Shown: positions 1 to 8,532, counted from the first letter of the stretch. The stretch is 64,000 nt of DNA from Streptomyces tubercidicus (GCF_027497495.1 NZ_CP114205.1:7068001-7132000); one strand, 5' to 3'. Numbers and translations: made by a program. Notes: generated by a model not told the origin, from the letters alone.

Positions 1-1
1 C

Positions 2-517
2 TACACCGACAACGACCCGATCGTCCTCGCGCACGCCGCGGCCCTGCTGCTGAGCACCGCCGAGGGCCGCACCGCGTACGTCCAGGCCGACGTCAACGAC
101 CCCGCGGGCATCCTCACCGCACCACAGCTCCTCGACACCCTCGATCTGACCCGCCCGGTCGCGCTCAGCCTGAACGCGCTGATGCACTTCGTCCCCGACG
201 ACGGACAGGACCGCGCCCACACCATCGTCGAGACCCTCAAGGCCGCACTCCCCAGCGGCAGCACCCTGGCGCTGAGCCATGCCACCCCGGACTTCAGCCC
301 CGAGGCGATGCGGCAGATCGTCACGATCTACGGCGCGACGGGCACCCGGCTCCAGTTCCGCTCCCGCGCCGAGGTCCTGCGCTTCTTCGACGGCTGGGAA
401 CTGCTGGAACCGGGCCTCACACTCTCCCACCAGTGGCGCCCCGACCACCCCGAGGACGCCACCCATGTCACCGACGCGGAGGCCGCCTGTTACGCGGGCG
501 TCGCCCGCAAACCCTGA
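2..517 (+). CDS. SAM-dependent methyltransferase, DUF574 type (5'-truncated by window edge)
   Basis: The frame is open from the first bases of the window to the stop, so only the C-terminal ~171 residues are present. The segment beginning YTDNDPIVLAHAAALL, followed by a YVQADVNDP stretch and then an SLNALMHFVPDD segment, matches the C-terminal part of the Streptomyces DUF574 / Methyltransf_19 S-adenosylmethionine-dependent methyltransferases. In that family the D-N-D and QADVxDP strands line the SAM pocket. The end reads AACYAGVARKP, typical of the family. The true start lies outside the window. An internal ATG at 182 should not be taken as the start. The substrate is unknown. It converges on dhaM with only 25 bases between the stops. 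Confidence 0.85.
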   Translation, partial: YTDNDPIVLAHAAALLLSTAEGRTAYVQADVNDPAGILTAPQLLDTLDLTRPVALSLNALMHFVPDDGQDRAHTIVETLKAALPSGSTLALSHATPDFSPEAMRQIVTIYGATGTRLQFRSRAEVLRFFDGWELLEPGLTLSHQWRPDHPEDATHVTDAEAACYAGVARKP

Positions 518-542
518 GCCCGGCGGCCTCGCGCGGTGCCGC

Positions 543-971
543 TCACTCCTTCCGGTAGCCGTACGCCTCCCCGGCCGCCGCCGCGACCGCGTCCAGGTCC
601 GCCCCGGCCGAGGCGGTGACCACGGCGGCCACCGCGCCCTCCACGAACGGCGCGTCCACCAGCCGTGCGCCCTCGGGGAGTTCGTCCCCCTCGGCGATCA
701 GGGCCTTCACGGTCAGTACGGCGCTGCCCAGATCGACCAGGATCGCCACGCCCGCGCCACGGTCCACCGTCCGCGCCGCCTCGGTGATCAGCTCCGCGCT
801 CGTGCCGAGACCGCCGTCCGGGGTGCCGCCCGCGGCGGCCACCGGCACCGTGTCCCCGCCGCCGGCCAGGCCGGTCGCCAGCGCCGCCACCGACTCCGCG
901 ACCGGCCCGCTGTGCGACACCAGCACCACGCCGACCGGCGCGCCCGCGCCGCCGCCCGTCTCCGCGCTCAC
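543..971 (-). CDS. dhaM: PTS-dependent dihydroxyacetone kinase phosphotransferase subunit DhaM
   Basis: This 142-residue protein is an EIIA-mannose-like phosphocarrier. A Rossmann-like first strand leads into VSHSGPVAES, where His20 is the likely phosphohistidine that accepts phosphate from HPr and passes it to ADP bound in DhaL. A later segment, VAILVDLGSAVLTVK, is the second family signature. Only the EIIA domain is present; the longer enterobacterial form with fused HPr and EI parts is absent, which is usual in Gram-positives. Its start overlaps the dhaL stop (ATGA, 968-971), which implies translational coupling. It is the last gene of a dhaK-dhaL-dhaM operon. Confidence 0.93.
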   Translation of the reverse strand: MSAETGGGAGAPVGVVLVSHSGPVAESVAALATGLAGGGDTVPVAAAGGTPDGGLGTSAELITEAARTVDRGAGVAILVDLGSAVLTVKALIAEGDELPEGARLVDAPFVEGAVAAVVTASAGADLDAVAAAAGEAYGYRKE

Positions 972-1576
972 TTGGCCACCTCCGCCAGCGTCGCGAACAG
1001 CAGCGCCGAGGACGTCGCTCCCGGATCCTGATGCCCGATGCTGCGCTCGCCCAGATAGCTCGCCCGGCCCTTTCTGGCCTGCATCGGTACGGTGGCCAGC
1101 GCGCCCTCCTGGGCGGCCGCGGCCGCCGCGTCGAAGGAGTCCGCCAGCGCCACGACGCCGGGCGTCAGCGCGTCGAGCATCGTCTTGTCACCCGGCGCCG
1201 AACCGCCGAGCTGGCCCACCGCGGTCACCCCGGCGGCCAGCGCCGACCGCAGCTCCTCCGGCGACGCCTGCGGCGCCTCGCCCAGCGCCTTGCCGGCCCG
1301 CCGCAGCAGCGTCCCGTAGAGCGGTCCGGACGCGCCGCCCACACTGGAGATCAACTGCCGTCCGGCGGCGATCAGTACCGCACCGGGCGTCGCCGGGGGC
1401 TCCGTCTCCAGCACCTTGACCACGGCCGCGAAGCCGCGCTGCATATTCCTTCCGTGGTCGGCGTCACCGATGGGCGAGTCCAGCTCGGTGAGCCGGTCGG
1501 CCTCCCGGTCGATGACGGCGGCCGCCGCCGTCATCCAGCGTACGAAGAACGCGGCATCCAGCACCGTTTCGGACAC
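968..1576 (-). CDS. dhaL: Dihydroxyacetone kinase subunit DhaL (ADP-binding)
   Basis: DhaL holds a permanently bound ADP that shuttles phosphate from DhaM to the dihydroxyacetone on DhaK. The N-terminal motif GDADHGRNMQRGF (about residues 37-49) carries the Mg/ADP aspartates and a following SVGGASGPLYGT loop is also conserved. A GTG at 1576 was chosen because an AAGGAG Shine-Dalgarno lies 8 bases upstream, giving 202 residues. A longer reading from 1600 has no ribosome site in front of it. The gene sits 76 bases after dhaK and overlaps dhaM by four bases. Confidence 0.92.
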   Translation of the reverse strand: MSETVLDAAFFVRWMTAAAAVIDREADRLTELDSPIGDADHGRNMQRGFAAVVKVLETEPPATPGAVLIAAGRQLISSVGGASGPLYGTLLRRAGKALGEAPQASPEELRSALAAGVTAVGQLGGSAPGDKTMLDALTPGVVALADSFDAAAAAAQEGALATVPMQARKGRASYLGERSIGHQDPGATSSALLFATLAEVAK

Positions 1577-1652
1577 GGACCACTCTCCTTGGTTGTTCAC
1601 GCACTGAGTAAGAAAGCGACAGGGGGACGGGACAGGGGATGCGTAGGGCCGC

Positions 1653-2645
1653 TCAGCGCCCCCAGCGGAGCCCCGCCGTCTCCACCGGCGCGTCCCACAG
1701 CCGCAGCAGCTCCCCGTCGACCTGGCACAGCGTCACCGAGCAGCCCGCCATGTCCAGCGAGGTCACATAGTTCCCGACGAGCGTGCGGGCCACCGCCACG
1801 CCCCGCTCGTCGAGCACCCGGCGGACCTCCGCGTTGAATCCGTACAGCTCCAGCAGCGGTGTCGCCCCCATGCCGTTGACCAGCACCAGCACCGGCAGCC
1901 GCGGGTCCAGATCCTCCAGAATCGCGTCCACCGCGAAGTCCGCGATCTCGTGCGAGGTCATCATCGCGCGCCGCTCCCGCCCCGGCTCGCCGTGGATCCC
2001 GACCCCCAACTCCAGCTCCCCGGCCGGGAGATCGAACGTCGGGCTGCCCTTCGCCGGGGTCGTACAGGCGCTCAGCGCCACCCCGAAGCTGCGCGACGAC
2101 GCCACGACCTGCCGGGCCAGCGCCTCCACCCGCTCCAGCGGCATGCCCTCCTCGGCCGCCGCACCGGCGATCTTCTCCACGAAGAGCGTCGCTCCGGTGC
2201 CGCGCCGCCCCGCCGTGAACGTCGAGTCGGTCACCGCGACATCGTCATCGATGAGCACACTGGCCACCTGCACCCCCTCGTCCTCCGCCAGCTCCGCCGC
2301 CATCTGGAAGTTGAGGACGTCCCCGGTGTAGTTCTTCACCAAGAACAGCACACCCTGGCCGCTGTCCACGGCCGCCGCGGCGCGCACCATCTGGTCGGGC
2401 ACCGGCGAGGTGAAGACCTCACCCGGACAGGCGGCGTCCAGCATGCCGGGCCCGACGAACCCCCCGTGCAGCGGCTCATGCCCACTGCCGCCCCCGGACA
2501 CCAGCGCCACCTTGTCCGCCACCGGCGCGTCCCGCCGCACGATCACCCGGTTCTCGGCATCCACCACCAGCTCGGGGTGCGCCGCGGCCATCCCCCGCAG
2601 CGCATCGGTGACCACGGTCTCGGCGACGTTGATCAGCATCTTCAC
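1653..2645 (-). CDS. dhaK: Dihydroxyacetone kinase subunit DhaK (substrate-binding)
   Basis: This 330-residue subunit binds dihydroxyacetone covalently as a hemiaminal on a histidine. The ligand loop GGGSGHEPLHGGF (residues 51-63, His56), an Asp in KNYTGDVLNF (Asp109) and the reactive His218 in GVGIHGEPGRERR are all in place, so the enzyme looks active. The start is a GTG with GGAGG six bases upstream. With DhaL and DhaM it forms the complete phosphoenolpyruvate-driven kinase that makes dihydroxyacetone phosphate, a route for glycerol or dihydroxyacetone use. The promoter should lie in the roughly 190-base gap to the right of the gene. Confidence 0.94.
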   Translation of the reverse strand: MKMLINVAETVVTDALRGMAAAHPELVVDAENRVIVRRDAPVADKVALVSGGGSGHEPLHGGFVGPGMLDAACPGEVFTSPVPDQMVRAAAAVDSGQGVLFLVKNYTGDVLNFQMAAELAEDEGVQVASVLIDDDVAVTDSTFTAGRRGTGATLFVEKIAGAAAEEGMPLERVEALARQVVASSRSFGVALSACTTPAKGSPTFDLPAGELELGVGIHGEPGRERRAMMTSHEIADFAVDAILEDLDPRLPVLVLVNGMGATPLLELYGFNAEVRRVLDERGVAVARTLVGNYVTSLDMAGCSVTLCQVDGELLRLWDAPVETAGLRWGR

Positions 2646-2833
2646 GGGTACCTCCGGGTGGAAATTGCAGCCGGGTCTCTGCCTTGTGTTCTACCAGGTG
2701 AGAGTCTGTTTGTCTGGTGTCGATCTTGGTGAATCCAGGCGACCGGCGACCGGGCCGGGCGGTGCCGCCGCTGACCTCGGCCGCAGGGCCCGCACCCGTA
2801 CGGGCGCGGAGTTCGGAGGCTGCGGCTCGGCTC

Positions 2834-4246
2834 TCAGGCGCGTCGCAGGCCGCGCAGATAGGCGCTGCGCCGACGGGCGATCAGCAGCAGCCCGACGGCC
2901 GGCCCGAGCACGGCGGCCGCCAGGCAGATACCCAGCGCCGCTCCGTTCCCGTAACCGACACCGGCCGCGATGAGACATACGGACAGGAAGCCGACGCCGA
3001 AGGCGACCACTCCCGGGGTGTGGAGGTGCGGCTGCCACAGTACGTACGGGCCGACCGCGCGGGCCGGTTCCGGGCTGGGGAGCGGCTGGGTGACCGGCTC
3101 GCCGGCCGGCGCACCCGCGTACCGGTCCGGAATGGGCCCATCGGGTGTCGCGCCCATGAGGAACCGGCCGTCGTCGAGAACGAGCAGTGCGGGCTCCGAC
3201 CACCCGGGCCGCCCGTCGGGCCGCGGCGTCCAATACAGCCATCCCGGCTGGCTCTCCAGCGCTTCCGCGAGCGGGACGGGGTCGAGACAGCGGTCGAGAT
3301 ACAGCTCCCGGTCGCCGTTCGCCGCGGTCAGCCGGAGGGCGGGGTGCAGCCGGCGGTGGCGCTTCGGCCCGTCGCCGCGTCCGGGACGGGGGAAGTGCAG
3401 GCCCGCGCCGGCGCCGGTGATGCGGACCCGCAGCATGTGGGACCGGCCCGCGATGAGGTCGGCGTCGATGCGGCGCGGGGAGGTGCCCTCCCGCAGGGCG
3501 AGGACGGCGTATCCGGCGCAGGCGCAGCCGGAGAGCGCCAGGAGCAGCATCTCGTGACCGGATGCCGTGCCGCCCAGGAGGGCACGCAACTCGTCCCGGC
3601 TCGGACTCAGGAGCGCACCGGCCGCGGCATCGCGTGAGGCGTACAGCGCCCACACCCCGTCGCCCTGTTTGGGCGGATCGGACGTGGTGACCTCCTCAGT
3701 GGTCAGCCGCGTGCCGCGCCCGTCGGGAACGGCTACCGAGACCGACGAGGTGTAGTGCACACCGCCGTGATTCTCCTGAGACCGGCTCGTGGAGCGGACC
3801 GCCTCCACAGTGAGCCGGGACAGCACCGGACCGCCATGGGTGATCTCCGCCAGCTGGGGAGTGCTGTCCACGGCGGAGAATCCCAGCATCACCAGCGGCA
3901 GGAACAGGGCCCAGAGCGCGAGCCCCACCAGCCCGCTGCGCCGCGCCGGCCACCATGCCGTGCGCCTGGCCTGCCGCGGCCACCATGCCGTACGCCCGCC
4001 CCGCCCAGGCCCGTGTGCGCCCCGCCCCGGCCCGCGTGCGCCGTCCGGCCCCCTGCCGGTGGCGGGCCTCCGTGCCGTCGTCCACCACCACATCGCCATA
4101 CCGCCACCGGAGACCGCCAGACAGGCCAGCAGATCCCAGCGCGGATACGGGGCCACCTTGCCTGCCAACAGAACGGCCAGGAACGCGGCCGCGCCCGCCC
4201 AGGCCACTGCCGAGGCGGACGCCACCGCGCGATCTCGCTCCCTCAC
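2834..4246 (-). CDS. Membrane protein with paired N- and C-terminal helices, DUF3592-like
   Basis: This 470-residue protein starts with two hydrophobic segments (about residues 8-26 and 34-55). An Arg/Gly-rich stretch follows with a repeated tract containing TAWWP twice, then further membrane segments near LALWALFLPLVMLGF and LLLALSGCACAGYAVLAL. A soluble domain of about 140 residues follows, and the protein ends with two strong helices. The layout recalls DUF3592-type membrane proteins of Streptomyces, but I do not recognise a defined function. It overlaps the WXG100-like gene upstream by ATGA (4243-4246), so it is translationally coupled and probably works with that secreted protein. Confidence 0.7.
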   Translation of the reverse strand: MRERDRAVASASAVAWAGAAAFLAVLLAGKVAPYPRWDLLACLAVSGGGMAMWWWTTARRPATGRGPDGARGPGRGAHGPGRGGRTAWWPRQARRTAWWPARRSGLVGLALWALFLPLVMLGFSAVDSTPQLAEITHGGPVLSRLTVEAVRSTSRSQENHGGVHYTSSVSVAVPDGRGTRLTTEEVTTSDPPKQGDGVWALYASRDAAAGALLSPSRDELRALLGGTASGHEMLLLALSGCACAGYAVLALREGTSPRRIDADLIAGRSHMLRVRITGAGAGLHFPRPGRGDGPKRHRRLHPALRLTAANGDRELYLDRCLDPVPLAEALESQPGWLYWTPRPDGRPGWSEPALLVLDDGRFLMGATPDGPIPDRYAGAPAGEPVTQPLPSPEPARAVGPYVLWQPHLHTPGVVAFGVGFLSVCLIAAGVGYGNGAALGICLAAAVLGPAVGLLLIARRRSAYLRGLRRA

Positions 4247-5304
4247 CCGAAAACGTCCCTCACGCTCTTCTTGGCCGGGTCACCCGGGGCGACCGTGTCC
4301 TTGGATTCTTCCCCGGCATGGGTGAGCGCGTCCTTGAGAGGCTGGCCGGCCACCCCGCCGGCGCCGTAGACGGTGCCGTTGATGATGCCGTCGACCGAGA
4401 AGTGCGGGCCCTCGTGGCCGGCCGGGAGATGGCCGTTGGCGGCGTGCACCGCGGCGCCTCCCGCGCCCCCGGTGGCGCTGTTGACGAGGGCATTGCCGAG
4501 GAATTCATCGCCGCTGACATGCTCCCCCAGCGCGGTCCTCGCCCCGTCGACGGCCAGTCCGCCGGTGACGTTGCCGGCGGCTCCGCCGAGGACGGCGCCC
4601 CGCATTCCGCCCACTGCCTTGCCGATGCCGAGTGCGGGTCCGGTACCGGCGACCGAGGAGAGACCGCCCTGCCAGACCGCCTCGCCGATATCGGTCTCCT
4701 TTCCCATCAGGCTGTTCGCCATGACCGTGGAGCCGGTATTGCTCGCCCAGGTGACCAGGACGTTTTTGAGGAATCGGTGCTCCTTCGCCAGACGGGAGAC
4801 GGTCTGGAAAGCCTGGCCGACCTTGCGCAGGATCGTGCCGAGGGTCTTCGCCAACTTGGCGGCCTTGGTCGCCAGTTGGGCGGCTCGGGCGGCCCCCGCG
4901 GCCGCCGAGAAGCCCATGGTCAGGAAGGACAGGCCGACGGAGATGCCGATGGAGATACCGATCTCCAGATAGATCTCGTGGATCTCGCTGTTGATCTCCT
5001 CGATCGCCTCCGCGGCCTCATCGAGACTCTTCGCCGCCGCGGGCAATTGGGGCAAGGTCTTGCCCATCGCAGCGTCGAGATTCTTCCAGTGTTCCGCGAA
5101 CGCGTCCGCCGCGGGGCCCTGCCAATGGGAGTCCAAGGTGCGCTGCACTTCGCGGTCCATGTCCTTGAACATGGTCCGGAGGTTTTCGTAGAGGTCCCGC
5201 CAGCCCTTGGCGGCCGCGCGCAGCACCTCGGGTTCGCCGCCGGGATTGATGATTTCCAGGCCGGCTTCGTAGACCTGCTCCGCTACCGACTCGTCACCGC
5301 TCAT
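4243..5304 (-). CDS. WXG100-type N-terminal domain fused to Ala/Gly-rich helical region
   Basis: The first ~95 residues of this 353-residue protein are helical and contain HWQGPAADAFAEHW, the W-x-G turn of the WXG100 (ESX/type VII) superfamily. Two hydrophobic or amphipathic stretches follow (ISIGISVGLSFLTMGF and an Ala/Lys-rich helix), then a Gly/Ala-rich low-complexity region ending in KKSVRDVFG. This matches the non-toxin N-terminal part of actinobacterial polymorphic toxins or CpnT-like proteins, but no recognisable nuclease, deaminase or ADP-ribosylating C-terminal domain follows. It overlaps both neighbours by four bases, forming a tight three-gene unit. Confidence 0.75.
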   Translation of the reverse strand: MSGDESVAEQVYEAGLEIINPGGEPEVLRAAAKGWRDLYENLRTMFKDMDREVQRTLDSHWQGPAADAFAEHWKNLDAAMGKTLPQLPAAAKSLDEAAEAIEEINSEIHEIYLEIGISIGISVGLSFLTMGFSAAAGAARAAQLATKAAKLAKTLGTILRKVGQAFQTVSRLAKEHRFLKNVLVTWASNTGSTVMANSLMGKETDIGEAVWQGGLSSVAGTGPALGIGKAVGGMRGAVLGGAAGNVTGGLAVDGARTALGEHVSGDEFLGNALVNSATGGAGGAAVHAANGHLPAGHEGPHFSVDGIINGTVYGAGGVAGQPLKDALTHAGEESKDTVAPGDPAKKSVRDVFG

Positions 5305-5630
5305 ACCTGACGCCCCTGGTCGAAGCCGCCGGCCAGGGCCTCGTCCATCCCTGTGGCGTTCTGCTGGACCGTACGCAGACCCGCACCGATGTGGTCGAGG
5401 TGCTGCCGCAGCGCATTCAGCGACTCGACCATGTGCTGGGACATCTCGATATAAGCGGACGTCACTTCCTCGGACTCGGTGAGCACGCCGAACCCGTCAT
5501 GAATCACCTCGGAATCGGTCTTCGCCCGGAATTCCCTGAGGTAACTCTCCAGATCCGCCCCGTACGTTTCAAAACTCTTCGCCAGCTTCGAAAGCGCCGC
5601 CGCATCCACTAACGACTCGTTTTGTGGCAT
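5301..5630 (-). CDS. Small WXG100/EspC-like secreted protein
   Basis: This 109-residue, mostly helical protein is the size of ESX substrates. It runs from MPQNESLVDAAALSKLAKSF to a Gly-rich end. ATG 5630 was chosen because AGGGGG lies seven bases upstream; the 20 residues of open frame before it are Arg-rich and unlike the family. A classical W-x-G is not evident, so it is closer to EspC-type or DUF-annotated partners. It is the first gene of the cassette and overlaps the next gene by ATGA (5301-5304). It probably pairs with the 353-residue protein during export. Confidence 0.75.
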   Translation of the reverse strand: MPQNESLVDAAALSKLAKSFETYGADLESYLREFRAKTDSEVIHDGFGVLTESEEVTSAYIEMSQHMVESLNALRQHLDHIGAGLRTVQQNATGMDEALAGGFDQGRQV

Positions 5631-5780
5631 GAGTATCCCCCTGTTGCTCCAAGACCTGGAAATCACGCGGCACTGGAATGGCCGTGGCACGGGAGTCTAG
5701 AAGTGGGGTGATCTTGGCGGAGGTTGCCTCGGGTGTTCTTGTCGGAACCTTTATGGCGGCGGTGTTGCTTGCTAACGGAG

Positions 5781-5848
5781 CCCGGTTGCTTACGGGGGCG
5801 GGTTGCCTACGGGGCCGGTCGCCTACGGGCCCGGTCGCTTACGGGGCG
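5781..5848. repeat. Four imperfect 16-17 bp direct repeats
   Basis: The unit reads approximately GGTYGCYTACGGGSCC and occurs four times head to tail between the WXG100 cassette and the hydrolase remnant. The copies differ at a few positions, mainly C/T exchanges. No gene is visible in the 5631-5871 interval. The role is unknown; it could be slippage-derived sequence or a regulator-binding tract. Confidence 0.6.
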
Positions 5849-5871
5849 GCGGAGCACGGCCGACCGCCCGT

Positions 5872-6375
5872 TCAACGCACTCGGCCGAGCAGGTCGTTGA
5901 ACGCCTGGAGCACGGCATCCGGGCGTTCCTCATGGAGCCAGCCGTGCCCTGCGTCATCGAGGACGCGGTGTTCGCCGAGCGGGGTCTCGGCGGCCAGTTC
6001 CGCGTGCAGCGCGCGTTTGCCTTCGTTGATCTCGTGCAGCACTTCTTCCGGCCAGAGGTGGGCCTGTGTGGCGTCGTGCCCCATGGCGGAGAGCACGATC
6101 AGCGGTACACCGGGGGTACTGGGTGCGCGCCGGAACTCCTCGGCGACCTCGTCGTAGAGGTTCTGGTTCTCGCGTGAGGCGACCCGCCAGGTGGCGAGAT
6201 GACGTTCGACGAGCGGCTCGCGCACGGGCTCCGGCCAGGCCGCGAAGTGGCCTGCCAGCTGCTCACGGGACCGCTGGAACTGCTCCTCCGTGGGCTCCGC
6301 CAGCTCCTGGTCCCGCATCTGCTCCAGCATCCCGTCCAGCCGCTCCCGCGCCCGCAGAGGTGCGCGTACGACCAG
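5872..6375 (-). pseudogene. Alpha/beta hydrolase, C-terminal fragment (5' part lost)
   Basis: Reading leftward, the last ~165 residues match the second half of an alpha/beta hydrolase. A strand PLIVLSAMGHD is followed by a helical region and then VLDDAGHGWLHEERPDAVLQ, where the His of AGHGW is the catalytic histidine and ERPDAV the usual C-terminal helix. Further upstream the same open frame (to 6960) is only the antisense of a regulator remnant on the other strand. No nucleophile elbow or N-terminal half exists. The gene was therefore cut at about 6350-6410 and joined head to head with another fragment. The exact breakpoint cannot be set by eye. Confidence 0.7.
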
Positions 6376-6786
6376 GTCCTCGTGGAGCTGGCCGACGGCG
6401 GTGTGCTGGACGTGGCGGACGAGCAGCGGGTGCGTGGCGCCGTCGAGCGCCGGTACCGGCTGCGGCGGGAGCGGGCGGTGATCGACGCCGATACCGCGGC
6501 GTCGGTGTCGGTGGCGGATCACCGGCGGGTGTTCGCCGTGGCCATGGCCACACTGCTGGCCGAATTCAACGCCTACCTCGACCGGGAGGGCGCCGACCCG
6601 ACGGCCGACTTGGTCGGCTACCGCCAGCACGCGCTCTGGCTCAGCCCGGACGAACGTGCCGAACTGATCGGCGAGATGCGTGAGGTGCTCGTCTCCCGGA
6701 TGGGCAACGAGCCTTCGCCCGAGCGGACCCGGCATCTGCTCAGCCCGGTCCTCTTTCCCGCCGAGGAACCGCCCGCGGTCGACTAG
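6360..6786 (+). pseudogene. ArsR-like winged-helix regulator, C-terminal fragment
   Basis: The last ~140 residues of this frame resemble the C-terminal half of Streptomyces winged-helix regulators. An EQRVRGAVERRYRL segment (wing region) is followed by VADHRRVFAVAMATLLAEF, a GYRQHALWL helix and a TRHLLSPVLFPAEE end. The recognition helix and N-terminus are missing; upstream the frame becomes antisense to the hydrolase remnant. It is head to head with that remnant and ends at a TAG immediately before one arm of a 14 bp inverted repeat. It is most likely non-functional. Confidence 0.65.
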
Positions 6787-6928
6787 ACGAGTAGTTCCGT
6801 TGTCCGAGCTGTTGCGCGGGGTTGATGTCGAGTGCGCGCGTGGTCGGGCCAGGGTCGTGCCCTGAGGTGCTGCTGGAGGCCGACGTAGGGTGACTGAGCC
6901 ATGTTGAGTACCGGCCTCCAGGCGTCCG

Positions 6929-8017
6929 TCAGTAAATGGAGGAGCTGTGCATCCCGCCAAGCTGGCGGATCTCCTCTAGCGGGTATGGGGTCTGCCTGCT
7001 CTGGCGCTGGAACTTGCGGTTGAAGCCGGACATCACTGCGGCGATCGGCGCGTGCCGGGCGATGATCGCCGCGGCCTCCTCTGGGATTCCTGTGGGGCGC
7101 TTGCCCTCTGCGCAGGCGTGCACCAGCGCGTAGCGGCCCTCCCCGTCCTCCCTCTGGTACCCGTACAGGGCGGTGACCAGCCAGTTCACCAGATACGTGG
7201 CGGTGTAACAGCGGTCGTAGGTCTGGTGCCGGTCGAAGAAGTCGGCCTCGTCCTGCGACAGCTCGAACCCGGAGGACAGGGCGAGGCCGTAGTCCGCGAA
7301 GTAGAGGCGCTGGCCGTCGGTCAGGATGTTCTCGAAGTGCGCGTCGAAGTGAAGGAGCCCGCGGCTGTTCATGAAGGAGGTGCCAGCTGCCAGTTCCCTC
7401 TCCACCATGGCAAAGGCTCGGTTGGCGGTTTGGTCTCCTGCTTCGACCTGGGTGCCCAGCCACTGGTGCAGGTTCTGCGGGATGTACTCCAGGAACAGCG
7501 CGACGCTCGCCGAGGACTGCTGGAGAGCCAGGATCCGGTTGCGCACCTGCGATCCGTCGCCCCAGTAGGCGACGGCCCGTTCGACGTCGGCAAGTTCCTC
7601 GGGCAGGGGCGTCGAGTCGGGCAGCACCCGCCAGTGGTACATCAGGGGGAAGCCCTCGTATTCCGCCGCGAGCACCCAGTTCGTCGTCATGGCGTGCACG
7701 GCGAGTTCCCTCCAGGCCCCGAAGCCCGGCCCGCCGATGGCGCCGATACCGTACTGGCAGAAGACGGGCAGATCGAACAGATTCGCCGTGGACCGGACGT
7801 GCTCAGGTTGCCTCTCCGGATCGGTGAGGGGCACCCGTTTCACGAAGACCGGGGTACCGGCGACCTCCAGCAAGGCTGATTTCCCGCCGATGCCGGATCC
7901 GATCGGCACGGCCGCGTCCACGAGCTCGCGCAGCGTGCGATCACTGCACAAGGCCAGGGATGTCGAGACAGTGCTATGGGCGGTCAGGCGCGAACCGCGC
8001 GACATGTCAGGGCACTT
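6929..8017 (-). CDS. Divergent protein-kinase/aminoglycoside-phosphotransferase-fold protein
   Basis: This protein of about 362 residues has a kinase-like layout. A Gly-rich N-terminal loop (PIGSGIGGKSALLEV) is followed by a strand with FVKRV giving a candidate ATP lysine. A hinge then precedes GLLHFDAHFENILTD, a variant of HxDxxxxN, and LYFADYGLAL, with DYG in place of DFG. A GTG at 8017 was chosen because AAGGTGGAG lies six bases upstream; ATG 8005 is a weaker alternative. The longer frame to 8176 lacks coding character. GC is visibly lower than in the neighbours, and an insertion-sequence fragment lies next to it, so horizontal gain is likely. The substrate is unknown. Confidence 0.7.
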   Translation of the reverse strand, partial: KCPDMSRGSRLTAHSTVSTSLALCSDRTLRELVDAAVPIGSGIGGKSALLEVAGTPVFVKRVPLTDPERQPEHVRSTANLFDLPVFCQYGIGAIGGPGFGAWRELAVHAMTTNWVLAAEYEGFPLMYHWRVLPDSTPLPEELADVERAVAYWGDGSQVRNRILALQQSSASVALFLEYIPQNLHQWLGTQVEAGDQTANRAFAMVERELAAGTSFMNSRGLLHFDAHFENILTDGQRLYFADYGLALSSGFELSQDEADFFDRHQTYDRCYTATYLVNWLVTALYGYQREDGEGRYALVHACAEGKRPTGIPEEAAAIIARHAPIAAVMSGFNRKFQRQSRQTPYPLEEIRQLGGMHSSSIY

Positions 8018-8154
8018 CACTGCGGACTCCACCTTGGTGCCGACCTCGATTCTGCAATGGCTGCGCAGTCCCGTCGAGCGCCACGACGCCGGCTCTGCGG
8101 TTTGGCCTCCGGAGCGAGCAGAGGGCGTCCAAGATCCGTGTGTGACGACAGACC

Positions 8155-8313
8155 CTGGACACCCTCCTGACCGCACTCTACGTAAAGATCGACGACGAAA
8201 TGGGAGGAACCCGGCGCCTCGGTAGACCGCCGCTGCTCAGTAACTCCGAACTCGTCTGTCTTGCACAACAATCTGACCGGCGCAGCGGTTACCCGCTCAC
8301 TGACCGCCTATGA
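8155..8313 (+). pseudogene. IS982-like transposase, N-terminal fragment
   Basis: This frame opens LDTLLTALYVKIDDEMGG and continues RRLGRPPLLSNSELVCLAQQ, the characteristic first ~45 residues of Streptomyces IS982-type transposases, then stops after another dozen unrelated residues. An in-frame TGA just upstream removes the normal start. No catalytic DDE part remains. It is a short relic beside the kinase-fold gene and inside the 14 bp inverted repeat pair. Confidence 0.7.
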
Positions 8314-8532
8314 CCACGGACCACATCGGAACTACTCGTCCAGGGACCGTTGCGGGAGTGCTGGCTGCAGCCATTCCTTGAAGACTGCGAGCAGCACCCT
8401 CGCCTCGCGGGTGCCTGTCGCCGGTGGCGGCGGCCCTTGACCGAACCGGGCCCCCGCCACGCTCAGGTGTGAGCCGACGCGGACCGGGCACCCGCAGCCG
8501 TGAACCATGAGCCGACCGGAAGGAGCTGGCGC

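Larger units (their letters stand above)
6786..8340. repeat. 14 bp inverted repeat pair bracketing a 1.55 kb segment
   Basis: CGGAACTACTCGTC is found at 8327-8340 and its exact reverse complement at 6786-6799. The next bases match partly (C/T mismatch, then AG). The arms enclose the divergent kinase-fold gene and the IS982-like remnant. The left arm begins at the stop of the regulator remnant. Spacing and content suggest the ends of a former inserted unit, but no target duplication was confirmed by eye. Confidence 0.5.

Noticed and set aside
3955..5310. Rightward 451-residue open frame opposite the WXG100 cassette
   Set aside because: High-GC antisense frame; the minus-strand genes have family motifs, ribosome sites and four-base overlaps.
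5872..6960. 362-residue hydrolase gene as a single intact ORF
   Set aside because: Its N-terminal half is the antisense of a recognisable regulator fragment and has no hydrolase nucleophile.
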